Source: Paenibacillus anaericanus
GTDB taxonomy: Bacteria > Bacillota > Bacilli > Paenibacillales > Paenibacillaceae
Length of the DNA stretch: 64,000 bases
Assembly (NCBI RefSeq): GCF_003994475.1
Contig: NZ_RZNY01000010.1
Coordinates: forward strand, 62,001-126,000
Direction of reading: 5' to 3'
Every line of letters starts with the position of its first letter. The stretch's first letter is position 1. This document shows, in pieces, positions 9,216 to 17,280 of the stretch. Made by a program: the position numbers and the translations under genes. A model generated the notes under the pieces. That model ran no database searches, was not told the origin of the DNA, and saw only the letters and a program-made list of their open reading frames with translations.

Positions 9216-9578
9216 TTAACGGTATGGGGCGTACGTAGTGGGTGTAGGTCCCTCTGGAGGACATGGATGATTTGTAATTGGAGGAATTCTGGAATTTAGA
9301 ATGGTTTCTAGCTTCATTTGTAGCAGCATCTCTTTACGAATAACTTCACTCAAAGTGGCACGTACATCTTTATCAACTCTCAGTATATCTTCGATCGAGC
9401 TGTGTGGTGTCAGACCTGGAAGCGTCCCCACTACATATTGAATCTTCTCTGCTTCTGCATTAATGATATGACTCAGGCCAATTTCTTCTAACGCAATGGA
9501 TATCAAAAGTAAGTTAATCGCATCAGCTGTTGTGACTGTGATCGTGGGTGTTATGTTTGGAACATTGGGTAATGACAT
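9216..9578 (-). CDS. Small protein with the N-terminal module of the collagen-like protein
   Basis: A 120-residue protein whose first 55 residues (PNVPNITPTITVTT...[33 protein letters not shown]) nearly match those of the collagen-like protein at 10345-11337. It lacks Gly-X-Y repeats and ends in a proline- and tyrosine-rich tail (PPEGPTPTTYAPYR). Nothing indicates an enzyme. The module is an amphipathic helical segment and may target or anchor proteins to the spore outer layer, but this is inferred from the collagen-like relative. It reads toward the terminator of the preceding glycosyltransferase. Confidence 0.75.
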   Translation of the reverse strand: MSLPNVPNITPTITVTTADAINLLLISIALEEIGLSHIINAEAEKIQYVVGTLPGLTPHSSIEDILRVDKDVRATLSEVIRKEMLLQMKLETILNSRIPPITNHPCPPEGPTPTTYAPYR

Positions 9579-9726
9579 TAGCTACTCGCTCCCTTTTTAC
9601 TAAGTAATATTTTTGTGTTGTGGGTATTAATTTAAAGTGAACGTTTGTGTATTTAACCAAATTTGATAGTGAATCTTTAATCATCCTTATACAATCAAGA
9701 GGCATCACCCCCCAAATAACGAATGG

Positions 9727-10095
9727 CTATTCATCGCAATATTCTTCTAAATTGTCGTAATCCTCATTTATACACTCTTCTGACTCAGTATCATCGTAAT
9801 GCTCGTCAATGAGCTGAATGACCCGATCTAATTTGTTCAGACCTAACCATTGTTCCATAGTTACCTCTTCCATAAATTTAGAAACTGCATTATTGAATTG
9901 AATGAACTCTTTAGTTTTGACGCAAAGAGACCGTTCGGCGTATTTCACAAAAGCCTGCATTTTTTCCGCTTCTGCATTTAAGATATGTGACATAGCTAAT
10001 TCATTCATGGCGATAGAACTGAGAAGGAGAGATATAGTTTCTTTTTTGGTTACTGTAATGAGTGGAGTTATATTGGGAATAGATGGCTGCGACAG
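9727..10095 (-). CDS. Small module-family protein, probable CUG start
   Basis: Starting at the first ATG (10008) would give 93 residues and cut off half of the conserved module. Extending upstream in frame adds PSIPNITPLITVTKKETISLLLSSIA, matching the two neighbouring paralogues. The only start-like codon at the matching position is CTG at 10093-10095, six bases after AAGGCGGG; the codons after it (TCG CAG) parallel ATG TCG CAA of the collagen-like gene. The C-terminal half is acidic (DEHYDDTESEECINEDYDNLEEYCDE). Either CUG initiation is used or the start codon has mutated and the gene is decaying. It is divergent from the collagen-like gene. Confidence 0.6.
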   Translation of the reverse strand: MSQPSIPNITPLITVTKKETISLLLSSIAMNELAMSHILNAEAEKMQAFVKYAERSLCVKTKEFIQFNNAVSKFMEEVTMEQWLGLNKLDRVIQLIDEHYDDTESEECINEDYDNLEEYCDE

Positions 10096-10265
10096 GACAA
10101 TCCCGCCTTTCTGTTCGTTTTATCCGAAGAAATAATTCATCACGTGCTTTACCTATCGATATCTAAGTATATAGTTGGTAAGGCATGTCTTATTACTCTC
10201 ATCTATTTTTTTGCGTAGCGCAAGATGAAAGGGTGCAGTAAGCCATTGCACTTCCCGAAAGTTTA

Positions 10266-10274
10266 CATACACTA
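10266..10274 (+). promoter_or_regulatory. Possible sigma-K -10 element before collagen-like gene
   Basis: CATACACTA fits the sigma-K consensus CATANNNTA, about 70 bp before the ATG at 10345. The nearest AC of a -35 element (10250-10251) is only 14 bp upstream, shorter than usual, so this is weak. Confidence 0.3.
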
Positions 10275-10344
10275 CAATAGAAACTTTTATCAGTTTCATA
10301 CTTACATCCAAGAAAATGTGAATAAAAGTGAGGGGAAGTGTTGT

Positions 10345-11337
10345 ATGTCGCAAGCCAATATACCTAATATTACTCCTGCTATTTCGTTAACACGTGATGA
10401 AGTCGTCAATTTAATATTATCTTCCATCGCTATGCAAGAGCTGGGATTAAGTCACATTATTAATGCGGAAGCGGAGAAAATTCAGTATGCGCTAGGAACG
10501 TTACCTGGGGGGGGACTTACACCTCCACCCACGATTGAGGAAATTACCGCACTTAACTGTAATGTGAGGGAAACGCTTAGTGAGGTAATGAAGACAGAGT
10601 TTATTCTTCAGAATAAGATGGATTCGTTAAAATCGTTTACGCATTCCTATAATGGAGTTACTGGTGGCACGGGACCTGCTGGAGCAACAGGACCCGCTGG
10701 ACCAACCGGACCAAGTGGCGGGCTTCCAGGACCAACGGGTCCACAAGGACCAGCCGGTCCAACGGGAATAGGGGGCGGAGCAACGGGAGCGACTGGACCC
10801 TCGGGACCAATGGGGCCACAAGGACCAGTAGGACCGACAGGAGCAAGTGGTGGAACTCCGGGTCCCACTGGGGCACAAGGACCAACCGGTCCACAAGGTC
10901 CAACTGGATCGGGGGGTGGAGGTGGACAAAACTATTGTAATCTTGTCATTGATACACAATGTGTCCCATCTCTAGGAATAGTAAAGCTTCATCAAGCGCT
11001 AGCGAACGATATATCGGGTGTTTCATTTAATGGAATTGACATGGTTACTATTACGAGGGCTGGACTGTATTATATCGACTGGGTCGTCACATTGTCTCCA
11101 TGTCAAATGGTTCCGTCCTTATTCTCACTGCTTATTAATAATTCCCCATACAGTGGTATAGCGCTATATGAGAATTCCGGGGTAATGACCTCAAGTCGAA
11201 TTGGGTTACTGCTGGTTGGAGATACGATTAGCCTATCTAACCGTTCAGATTCGCAGCGGGGTTTGCAAAGTGCTTACGCCGCTAATACAGCAGGCCATTT
11301 ATCGATAGTAAGGATAGCCGATGGTGGAGTTGTATAA
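10345..11337 (+). CDS. Collagen-like spore-surface protein (BclA-type)
   Basis: A 330-residue protein in three parts: the conserved N-terminal module (1-55) and a helical linker (60-105); a Gly-X-Y collagen-like region (about 107-190) rich in GPT, GAT and GPQ triplets with three GG-type interruptions; and a C-terminal globular domain (about 195-330) of beta-strand character resembling the C1q/TNF-like trimerisation domain of BclA-type exosporium glycoproteins. Threonines in the Y position are typical O-glycosylation sites, and glycosyltransferase genes lie on both sides. ATG 10345 follows AGGGG by 9 bases; an earlier in-frame ATG at 10225 lacks such a site and precedes the conserved N-terminus. 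Confidence 0.88.
   Translation: MSQANIPNITPAISLTRDEVVNLILSSIAMQELGLSHIINAEAEKIQYALGTLPGGGLTPPPTIEEITALNCNVRETLSEVMKTEFILQNKMDSLKSFTHSYNGVTGGTGPAGATGPAGPTGPSGGLPGPTGPQGPAGPTGIGGGATGATGPSGPMGPQGPVGPTGASGGTPGPTGAQGPTGPQGPTGSGGGGGQNYCNLVIDTQCVPSLGIVKLHQALANDISGVSFNGIDMVTITRAGLYYIDWVVTLSPCQMVPSLFSLLINNSPYSGIALYENSGVMTSSRIGLLLVGDTISLSNRSDSQRGLQSAYAANTAGHLSIVRIADGGVV
10665..10920 (+). repeat. Gly-X-Y coding repeat tract
   Basis: Degenerate 9-base GGN CCN ACN-type units encode the collagen-like region. Such tracts vary in copy number by slippage. Confidence 0.8.
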
Positions 11338-11374
11338 CGACATAGAGGTTTGGTAAGAGGGATTCGCAGATTAC

Positions 11375-11410
11375 AGACTATTGAGATTGTATTCGATAGT
11401 CTATTTTTTA
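11375..11410 (+). terminator. Terminator of collagen-like gene
   Basis: AGACTAT (11375-11381) pairs with ATAGTCT (11396-11402), followed by ATTTTTTATAAA. Confidence 0.7.
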
Positions 11411-11573
11411 TAAATTTGAAGATTTACCTTCCTTTATATCGAGAAATAAGTTTAATGTATGACTAGATATTTGTGAGTACTTTCGGAGTTATGGGAATGC
11501 CAAGTATGAATTTAGCATATGCATGATACAAATTGTATTGTGTACTTTGGGTTCCCATTGAGGAGTGAGCGTG

Positions 11574-12818
11574 ATGAAGCGATTATCGCTATGCATCGTA
11601 ACTACAGGTGAAGACAAGAAGCTCGAACGCTGTCTTAGTAGTGCACATACATTGGTTGACGAGATTATTATCGTGAACATGGAGCCTACTGAACGCGCTC
11701 GAAAAATAGGTGCATCATTTGGCGCAAAAGTGTTTGATTTCTATAAAAGCGGAAGTTATTCCGATGCTGGAAATTATGCTTTGGAGCAAGCTACAGGGGA
11801 TTGGATTCTGTGGATGCATGGAGATGAGCAACTAGATCATTCTGATCGAACTAGGCTGCGGGACCTCCTATACATGGAACAATATGATCTTATATTTTTA
11901 CATGTACTGCAATATGGAACAACTAACCATGGGCGCTTACGGATTTTTGATATAGCCTGCCCAAGGTTATTTCGGAATGGAATCAAATTTCAAATCTTCA
12001 GTAAATTCCAAGAGATGCTGAATTATTCGGAACTTACGTCTGAACCGGGGGAGGAAGAGCGAGTAGGCATCTATCCTCTGAAAATTCATGATTATAGACA
12101 AAAGTCAGTTCATACAAAGAATAAATCAAATGCTCTCCGTGAATTGGATCAGTTGGGGCGGCAGATTGGGCAAACGGAGGAGAATAATCATTGGTATGCC
12201 TATCATTTGGCATGCGAGTATTATCGTCTTCAAGTATACCGTCCCGGATTTAAATATCTAAATAACGTGATCAAGCATTATCTTGATGCGAAGGAGCTTC
12301 CTCCATCAATTATTTATAAATTGAAATATTCAGTTGTTTTGGATGAGGTAAGCACTGAAGAGGTTGATCGTGGCTTACAGTTAGCATTAAGAATGCATCC
12401 TGATTATGTAGATTTCCAGTTCTATTCTGGAGTAATTCATTTCAGAAAAAAATTGTACGCAGAGGGACTTCATTATTTCGAACGGTGTATGGAACTCGGT
12501 GAGAAAGCCGTAGGAAGCTACCTAGTGCGTAAAGGAGTGGGCAGTTACCAAGCGGCTTATTACAAGGGTTTATCTCTAGAGAAGATGGGAAATATCGAGG
12601 AAGCTACGGAGTCATACATTGAGTCGCTAGCTATGAATAATTCCTTTAAACCCCCGTTGGAAGCACTAAAGAGACTTATGGGATTTGATTTTAATTTTGA
12701 AAAATTGACCAATCGTTTGAAAGGGGACCATGTTATCAACTTGACCGATCTCAGGGCTATGTTGGATGTCGATCAGAAGGTTCACATCCAGATAAAAAAA
12801 CAAGTACACAGTACTTGA
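11574..12818 (+). CDS. Degenerate GT2-TPR protein, probably catalytically inactive
   Basis: A 414-residue paralogue of the GT2-TPR proteins at 6599 and 7919, with conserved length, strand order and TPR tail (EGLHYFERCMELGEK, GNIEEATESYIESLAMN). The catalytic motifs have decayed: the VDTGSTD segment reads VNMEPTE, and LWLDADEE reads LWMHGDEQ, removing the first metal aspartate. A scaffold, regulatory or acceptor-binding role is more likely than sugar transfer, though an unusual catalytic site cannot be excluded. ATG 11574 sits 8 bases after GAGGAG and is preferred over the GTG at 11565. Two small genes follow closely, suggesting one operon. Confidence 0.8.
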   Translation: MKRLSLCIVTTGEDKKLERCLSSAHTLVDEIIIVNMEPTERARKIGASFGAKVFDFYKSGSYSDAGNYALEQATGDWILWMHGDEQLDHSDRTRLRDLLYMEQYDLIFLHVLQYGTTNHGRLRIFDIACPRLFRNGIKFQIFSKFQEMLNYSELTSEPGEEERVGIYPLKIHDYRQKSVHTKNKSNALRELDQLGRQIGQTEENNHWYAYHLACEYYRLQVYRPGFKYLNNVIKHYLDAKELPPSIIYKLKYSVVLDEVSTEEVDRGLQLALRMHPDYVDFQFYSGVIHFRKKLYAEGLHYFERCMELGEKAVGSYLVRKGVGSYQAAYYKGLSLEKMGNIEEATESYIESLAMNNSFKPPLEALKRLMGFDFNFEKLTNRLKGDHVINLTDLRAMLDVDQKVHIQIKKQVHST

Positions 12819-12834
12819 TAGGGAGTTGAGATTC

Positions 12835-13317
12835 ATGATTAAACGGGGACCAAGGTTCTCTGTTACGTCAAAACAGAGTGATGATTCATTTGAGTCTAGC
12901 GACGAAGATATTCTTAAAGCGATAGCACAAGAAGAACTGGAAATATCCAATGAGGAAAAAAGAGAGAATATGCCTAACGATCAAGAACAACCGTTTCATT
13001 TTGAATTTCTAGCTGACAAGATAGTTTCGGATAACAAACGTACAGGAAGAGACGTCTTTCATGATATTCTTGCTTCTGTCGCTATGGAGCAAGTTTCTAT
13101 ATCCTATCTGATTCAAGCTGAGGCATATAAGATCAAAGCGTTTACCGGGGTTGCCGGAGATTTCCCGACGATGCCTACGAACCAAAATATTAATGATTTT
13201 CAAAATTCGATTGCCCGTGTTTTGGAAGCACTAGTAGAGAAACAAAAACTTCTTATGAGATTGGTTGAAGTCAGCAAACGTATTCTTGATGAGGGGGAAG
13301 GACATGGAGACTTATGA
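12835..13317 (+). CDS. Diverged module-family protein
   Basis: A 160-residue protein. The first 60 residues are acidic and serine/glutamate-rich. Residues about 70-110 (VFHDILASVAMEQVSISYLIQAEAYKIKAFTG) align with the [25 protein letters not shown] core of the spore-surface module at 9216, 9727 and 10345. The rest is a predicted helix ending EGEGHGDL. The ATG at 12835 follows GGGAG by 9 bases, better than the TTG at 12826. It lies 16 bp after the degenerate GT2 gene. Function is not recognised; it may share the surface location of its relatives. Confidence 0.7.
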   Translation: MIKRGPRFSVTSKQSDDSFESSDEDILKAIAQEELEISNEEKRENMPNDQEQPFHFEFLADKIVSDNKRTGRDVFHDILASVAMEQVSISYLIQAEAYKIKAFTGVAGDFPTMPTNQNINDFQNSIARVLEALVEKQKLLMRLVEVSKRILDEGEGHGDL

Positions 13318-13714
13318 GAAATGGAATCCATTCCAAAAACCGAAGAGTCTGGGGCTTCAAAATTCAGTAGTAGAGACCATTCAGAGTATTGAGGAACTGG
13401 AAATGGCATGCACGCGATTATCCTCGTATATACATCGGATAGTAGCTCAGTTGCTACAGGAATCTAGTGAAATGCTCAACACTACAGGGCAAGGTATCAA
13501 TAAGCATCGTGTAACTGGGGTTGATGAGTTTGTGCAACCAGTTAAGAATATTTCGGTAGAGAAAGATGATCATTTAATGGAGTTTAGTACGCACATGCCT
13601 GAAAACTTTATCCCAGTCCTTCAACCACTTAGAACAAGAAAACTTAGTAAAGAAAAAATTAGAACTAGCATGCCATTTATCCAAACTTCACCTAATCTTA
13701 GACTAAATAAATAA
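13304..13714 (+). CDS. Hypothetical protein at the end of the module-family operon
   Basis: A 136-residue protein I do not recognise. Its ATG lies inside the end of the preceding gene (14-base overlap) after GGGGGAAGGA, so the two are translationally coupled; an earlier in-frame TTG at 13265 lacks such a site. Residues 20-55 form a helical segment that may be a remote relative of the neighbouring module, but the similarity is too weak to claim. The rest is polar and basic, without membrane segments or a signal peptide. Confidence 0.6.
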   Translation: METYEKWNPFQKPKSLGLQNSVVETIQSIEELEMACTRLSSYIHRIVAQLLQESSEMLNTTGQGINKHRVTGVDEFVQPVKNISVEKDDHLMEFSTHMPENFIPVLQPLRTRKLSKEKIRTSMPFIQTSPNLRLNK

Positions 13715-13738
13715 TGGCTATTGCAATTAACTTTTATT

Positions 13739-14482
13739 TTAGTATTTAAGTTTTCCGAATTCTTCACCATATTGGAGTTGCTGTGCTAATTCGTTCGCTC
13801 TGTACAATGAAGAATGAGTTCCTGCATCAGTCCACCATCCTTGTAAGATATCAAAAGTTAATTCATTTCTTTGAATGTACGCATTGTTAACATCTGTAAT
13901 CTCAAGTTCTCCCCTTCTTGATGGATTTAACGTTTTAATGATATTAAAAACTTTATTATCGTACATATAGATTCCTGTTACAGCGTAATTAGATTTAGGT
14001 TGTAAGGGTTTCTCTTCTATAGAGATGATTTTTGTATCTTCAAGCTCTGGAACACCGTATCTCTGTGGATCGGGTACGGCTTGAATTAAAATTTTCGCTC
14101 CTTTTTGTTGCGCTTTGAAATGTGCAGTATAAGTAACGATACTATCGGTAAATACATTATCCCCTAAAATAACGACCATCTGGTCATCCCCTACAAATTG
14201 CTCAGCTAATCCAAGAGCCTGTGCAATACCCCCGGCATCATCTTGGACTTTATAGGTGAAGGTAACGCCCATTTCTAGACCGCTACCAAGAAGGTTGACT
14301 ACATCCCCCATATGATCCTTACCCGTAATAATAAGTATTTCTATAATATTGGCTTGTTTTAGTTTATGAACAGCGTGCAGAATCATTGGATATTTACCTA
14401 CTGGCAAAAGATGCTTATTGGTCACTTTCGTTAACGGATAAAGTCTTGAACCTGTACCACCTGCTAGAATAATTCCTTTCAT
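13739..14482 (-). CDS. rfbA: Glucose-1-phosphate thymidylyltransferase-like nucleotidyltransferase
   Basis: A 247-residue sugar-nucleotide pyrophosphorylase with the KGIILAGGTGSRLYPLT signature, KHLLPVGKYPMI, the LGDNVF metal site and ISIEEKPLQPKSNYAVTGIYMYD. Its length matches the short RfbA form such as Bacillus SpsI (spore coat polysaccharide) rather than the roughly 290-residue E. coli form. It likely makes dTDP-glucose for surface or spore-coat sugars; UTP use cannot be excluded. The ATG at 14482 is where homology starts and has an AAAGGAG site. It lies 44 bp after the last YheC/D gene, separated by a hairpin. Confidence 0.85.
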   Translation of the reverse strand: MKGIILAGGTGSRLYPLTKVTNKHLLPVGKYPMILHAVHKLKQANIIEILIITGKDHMGDVVNLLGSGLEMGVTFTYKVQDDAGGIAQALGLAEQFVGDDQMVVILGDNVFTDSIVTYTAHFKAQQKGAKILIQAVPDPQRYGVPELEDTKIISIEEKPLQPKSNYAVTGIYMYDNKVFNIIKTLNPSRRGELEITDVNNAYIQRNELTFDILQGWWTDAGTHSSLYRANELAQQLQYGEEFGKLKY

Positions 14483-14516
14483 GTATAGTTCTCCTTTAAT
14501 GTAGGGTATTATTGTG

Positions 14517-14541
14517 ACCGCCACCCTTAAGGGGTGGCGGT
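14517..14541. terminator. GC-rich hairpin at the end of the ATP-grasp operon
   Basis: ACCGCCACCC (14517-14526) pairs perfectly with GGGTGGCGGT (14532-14541). The stem includes the last codons and stop of the minus-strand ATP-grasp gene. A T-rich run (TTTGTTT) lies only on the plus side, so it may attenuate rather than stop minus-strand transcription into the nucleotidyltransferase gene. Confidence 0.5.
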
Positions 14542-15627
14542 TTGTTTATACATCCACATCGCATATTCAAGTGGTTTAATAATCGCTTGTCGATATGCCT
14601 CCGTATCGCCAGACCTTAGGAATACTTCGCGTGCCGGTTTGGGGTTAACCTCTAACAAGTACACTCGACCGGTTTTGTCGATGGCTAGATCCAAAGCGAG
14701 TTCACAGAGTGCTCCATATGATTCCTCAAGATAAGCCGCAATATCGAGGCTGAGTCTTTCGGCTGTCCGACGAATTTCGAGGCGTTTTTCCTCATTTGGT
14801 GTCCACTGTTTGAGTAGCGTATTCATTGTTACTGCATGACCGCCACCATGTAAATTAGAAGTGACGCTGCGAGCGGGACCTACTCGGCCCGCACAGCCAG
14901 TAACCTCCCATTTGCCGCTTCCGTTCTTCTGCACAAGCATACGATAGTCATGAACCCTACCACCCGGAAGTTTAATCTGAATACCTTGCTGGACAAGGAA
15001 ATTTTTACTTCCCCGCCAGCTAAGTAAATACGAACTTAGACGCGATGTATTGAACTTTTGAGCTGTAATGATTTGCCGGGTTTGTTTCCTACCTTGAACT
15101 AAATAACTGTCTTTCCCAAGTCTATCGACTCGAAGAATACCTCTTCCACCAGTTCCATTAATGGGTTTGATGTAGACAGAGGAATGATTCTTCAGGGTAG
15201 AGGTCACATTGTTGAAACTTGAAAATAGAGTTGTATCTGGTAAATATGTGCGGAATTTCGGTTTCCGATGGAGTGTTTGATGAACGGTCCACTTGTCTCG
15301 TAGAGGACGATTGAGGAAGGTCATGTGTCTATATCGGGCACGGAATCTCTTCAATTGTTCGAATCGCTTACTCCGCTGGATTCGGCAGCGATCAAAGATG
15401 AGGTCAGGGAAACTTCGCCACTTACGTGACCAAGTTTTAGACTTTGGATCATAGATAAGTGCGTGAATCAACCGTTTGCTATCGTTAACATCCATTGGTG
15501 TGAATACAAAAATGTCTAAACCTATTTTTTGACCTTCTATAATCATTCGTGAATAAATATGCCGTTCTTCAAGTTGTTTCTTATCATTTAGATATAGAGT
15601 CAATATGCCCAGGACGGGTTGTGACAA
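14527..15627 (-). CDS. YheC/YheD-family ATP-grasp protein, short form
   Basis: About 366 residues. The ATP-grasp core shows SVYIKPINGTGGRGI (lysine and glycine-rich loop), HDYRMLVQKN, and LALDLAIDKTGRVYLLEVNPKP with the metal-binding Glu/Asn. The family is known from Bacillus YheC/YheD, endospore-coat-associated proteins of unknown substrate; ATP-grasp folds usually ligate a carboxylate to an amine. The TTG at 15627 is preferred to the GTG at 15636 because AAGGTGATC lies 8 bases before it. It overlaps the GNAT gene, so it is translationally coupled. Confidence 0.85.
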   Translation of the reverse strand: MSQPVLGILTLYLNDKKQLEERHIYSRMIIEGQKIGLDIFVFTPMDVNDSKRLIHALIYDPKSKTWSRKWRSFPDLIFDRCRIQRSKRFEQLKRFRARYRHMTFLNRPLRDKWTVHQTLHRKPKFRTYLPDTTLFSSFNNVTSTLKNHSSVYIKPINGTGGRGILRVDRLGKDSYLVQGRKQTRQIITAQKFNTSRLSSYLLSWRGSKNFLVQQGIQIKLPGGRVHDYRMLVQKNGSGKWEVTGCAGRVGPARSVTSNLHGGGHAVTMNTLLKQWTPNEEKRLEIRRTAERLSLDIAAYLEESYGALCELALDLAIDKTGRVYLLEVNPKPAREVFLRSGDTEAYRQAIIKPLEYAMWMYKQTATP

Positions 15628-16141
15628 CAGGATCACCTTCTTTGAACGTTGTTGGCGACACGACCTTTTGTATAGGGGAAAGGTCGGATATATCTTCTAA
15701 TAGCAGTAGGGGCCTGCCGCCCTGGCCCTTGATCAGCCCCCGTGCACTTAGTCCTGCGCGAAAACACATTTGGAGACTGGATATATTATTCAAGGAAACC
15801 AGGCATGACAGTCGTCCAAGGGCAGAAATTTGGTTCATCAGAAGCTTCGAACCTATTCCTGTTCCGCGATACAGGGGGTGGACGATAACTAGGTTAATCC
15901 CGCAACCGTAAGAAGTCATACAGGATGCTCCAGCAATTCTTTCGCCATCCTCGGATGTGATAACCGCCAGCAGAAGTGAGGTTCCCGGTGTTGTCAAATC
16001 TTTGGGTGATAATTTCCGGAGATAGCGAGAGGCCTCCTCACTAACGACTTTATTACCAAATCTGGTGATGAAGGCTAAAAACTCACTATGCTGCCGCTCC
16101 CAAGAGCCTTCTTTATTGGCCATCAAGGATCTGATTTCCAT
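15584..16141 (-). CDS. GNAT-family N-acetyltransferase
   Basis: A 185-residue protein. The acetyl-CoA pyrophosphate loop is visible as VHPLYRGTGIGSKLLMNQI (R/Q-x-x-G-x-G/A type), preceded by the beta-4 strand GINLVIVHP and followed by SLNNISSLQMCFRAGL, as in GNAT proteins. It sits inside the run of five ATP-grasp genes, with a GGAGGAG site before its ATG and an overlap with the next ATP-grasp gene. Context suggests it acylates a product or protein handled by the ATP-grasp enzymes; the substrate is unknown. Confidence 0.8.
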   Translation of the reverse strand: MEIRSLMANKEGSWERQHSEFLAFITRFGNKVVSEEASRYLRKLSPKDLTTPGTSLLLAVITSEDGERIAGASCMTSYGCGINLVIVHPLYRGTGIGSKLLMNQISALGRLSCLVSLNNISSLQMCFRAGLSARGLIKGQGGRPLLLLEDISDLSPIQKVVSPTTFKEGDPVVTTRPGHIDSISK

Positions 16142-16164
16142 GATTTTGCTCCTCCATTGTTATC

Positions 16165-17280
16165 CTAATCTTTAGATTGCTGGGATAGATAATGGCTATA
16201 GTGAAAAATGCGTTCCAGCGATTTTTTGCGAATATGAGGTTCATCAAATTTCATGGGTTTGGCATTAGCCTCGAAGAACCACATTTTTCCGTTGGTGTCT
16301 ATGCCTAGATCCATGGACATCTCGCCTAGATTGTAACCCGCTCCTTTTTCAAGCTGTTTGGCTATGAGCAGGGAGTTCGACTTGAGTCGATTTAGTAGAA
16401 TCGTCGTCATTTCCTGACCAAACACAGGGATTAATAACTTCTCCGGATCCTCTACACTTCCCCCTTGCGGTACATGTGTAGTAATTCGCTTGAGTCCTGC
16501 GAGACGTGCTCCTACCCCAGTTACCATCCATACACCTTTACCTGTTTTTTGCACTAGTACACGTAGATCGAAGTGGCGGTTGCGAAACGTTGCTAGCGAG
16601 ATTCCTTCCTGCATGATGTAGGGTGTCTTTCCGGTTTCTTTTCTAATCCGTTTCCATAGAGAGGAGAGCACGGCAGTCTTATAAACGATATTTTTCTTTC
16701 TTTGCCCTTGAATAGTTAGTCGGTAAGGCATAGGACTGCTAGCGTCGAACTGAAGTAGCATGATTCCTTTACCCGCCTTACCGCTTTCAGGTTTCAGATA
16801 AAGACTTTGATATGTTCTTAGCATGGTGGATAGTGACTTGGAAGCAAGCATTCTTTTGGTGTCGGGAACTAACGCTTTTGTCGAGTTTCCCTTTTTAAGC
16901 CAGTCAAACAGCCGCCATTTATTGAAGAAGAAAGGATTATAGATATGAATCGAGCTATGATGGAGACATTCATCAATTTTTTGTAGTGCCGCCTTTTTTC
17001 GCTCGTCTTCACGAAGTGGTATCCGGTTATATATAACGTCAGGGAGAGGGCACCATTCTTTGTGCCATGCTTTTTCCTCTGGGCTGAACAAATATCCTTG
17101 AATTCGTGAGGCAGAAAGCTTTAAATCCTTGGTAGTTACAACGTAGACGGGAAAATTAAGATCCCGTCCTGTTTTCATAATATCCCGGAAGTTAGCGCGA
17201 TTTCCTTTAAACTGCTTCCACTCATCTTCAACTGTCAGCACGGCAAGGACTGGCTTTCTATCGTCTAAAGGATGGCTCAC
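16165..17280 (-). CDS. YheC/YheD-family ATP-grasp protein, short form
   Basis: A 371-residue protein. Motifs in order: SLYLKPESGKAGKGIMLL, FDLRVLVQKTGKGVWMVTG, and MSMDLGIDTNGKMWFFEANAKPM. The metal ligands Glu and Asn are present in FEANAKP. The GTG start overlaps the stop of the upstream family member as GTGA, so the two are coupled. It is the second short-form (YheC-like) copy in the cluster and is only moderately similar to its neighbours, pointing to old duplication rather than recent copying. Confidence 0.85.
   Translation of the reverse strand: MSHPLDDRKPVLAVLTVEDEWKQFKGNRANFRDIMKTGRDLNFPVYVVTTKDLKLSASRIQGYLFSPEEKAWHKEWCPLPDVIYNRIPLREDERKKAALQKIDECLHHSSIHIYNPFFFNKWRLFDWLKKGNSTKALVPDTKRMLASKSLSTMLRTYQSLYLKPESGKAGKGIMLLQFDASSPMPYRLTIQGQRKKNIVYKTAVLSSLWKRIRKETGKTPYIMQEGISLATFRNRHFDLRVLVQKTGKGVWMVTGVGARLAGLKRITTHVPQGGSVEDPEKLLIPVFGQEMTTILLNRLKSNSLLIAKQLEKGAGYNLGEMSMDLGIDTNGKMWFFEANAKPMKFDEPHIRKKSLERIFHYSHYLSQQSKD

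Noticed and set aside
10665-10920. CRISPR-like short repeats
   Set aside because: The units are degenerate 9-base codon repeats within an open frame, with no constant repeat-spacer pattern.
10627-10959. Long minus-strand open frames opposite the collagen region, one also reading as a Gly-Pro repeat protein
   Set aside because: GGNCCN codons read as GGNCCN on the other strand, so a collagen tract always produces a mirror-like frame. The plus frame has a ribosome binding site, a conserved N-terminus and a C-terminal domain.
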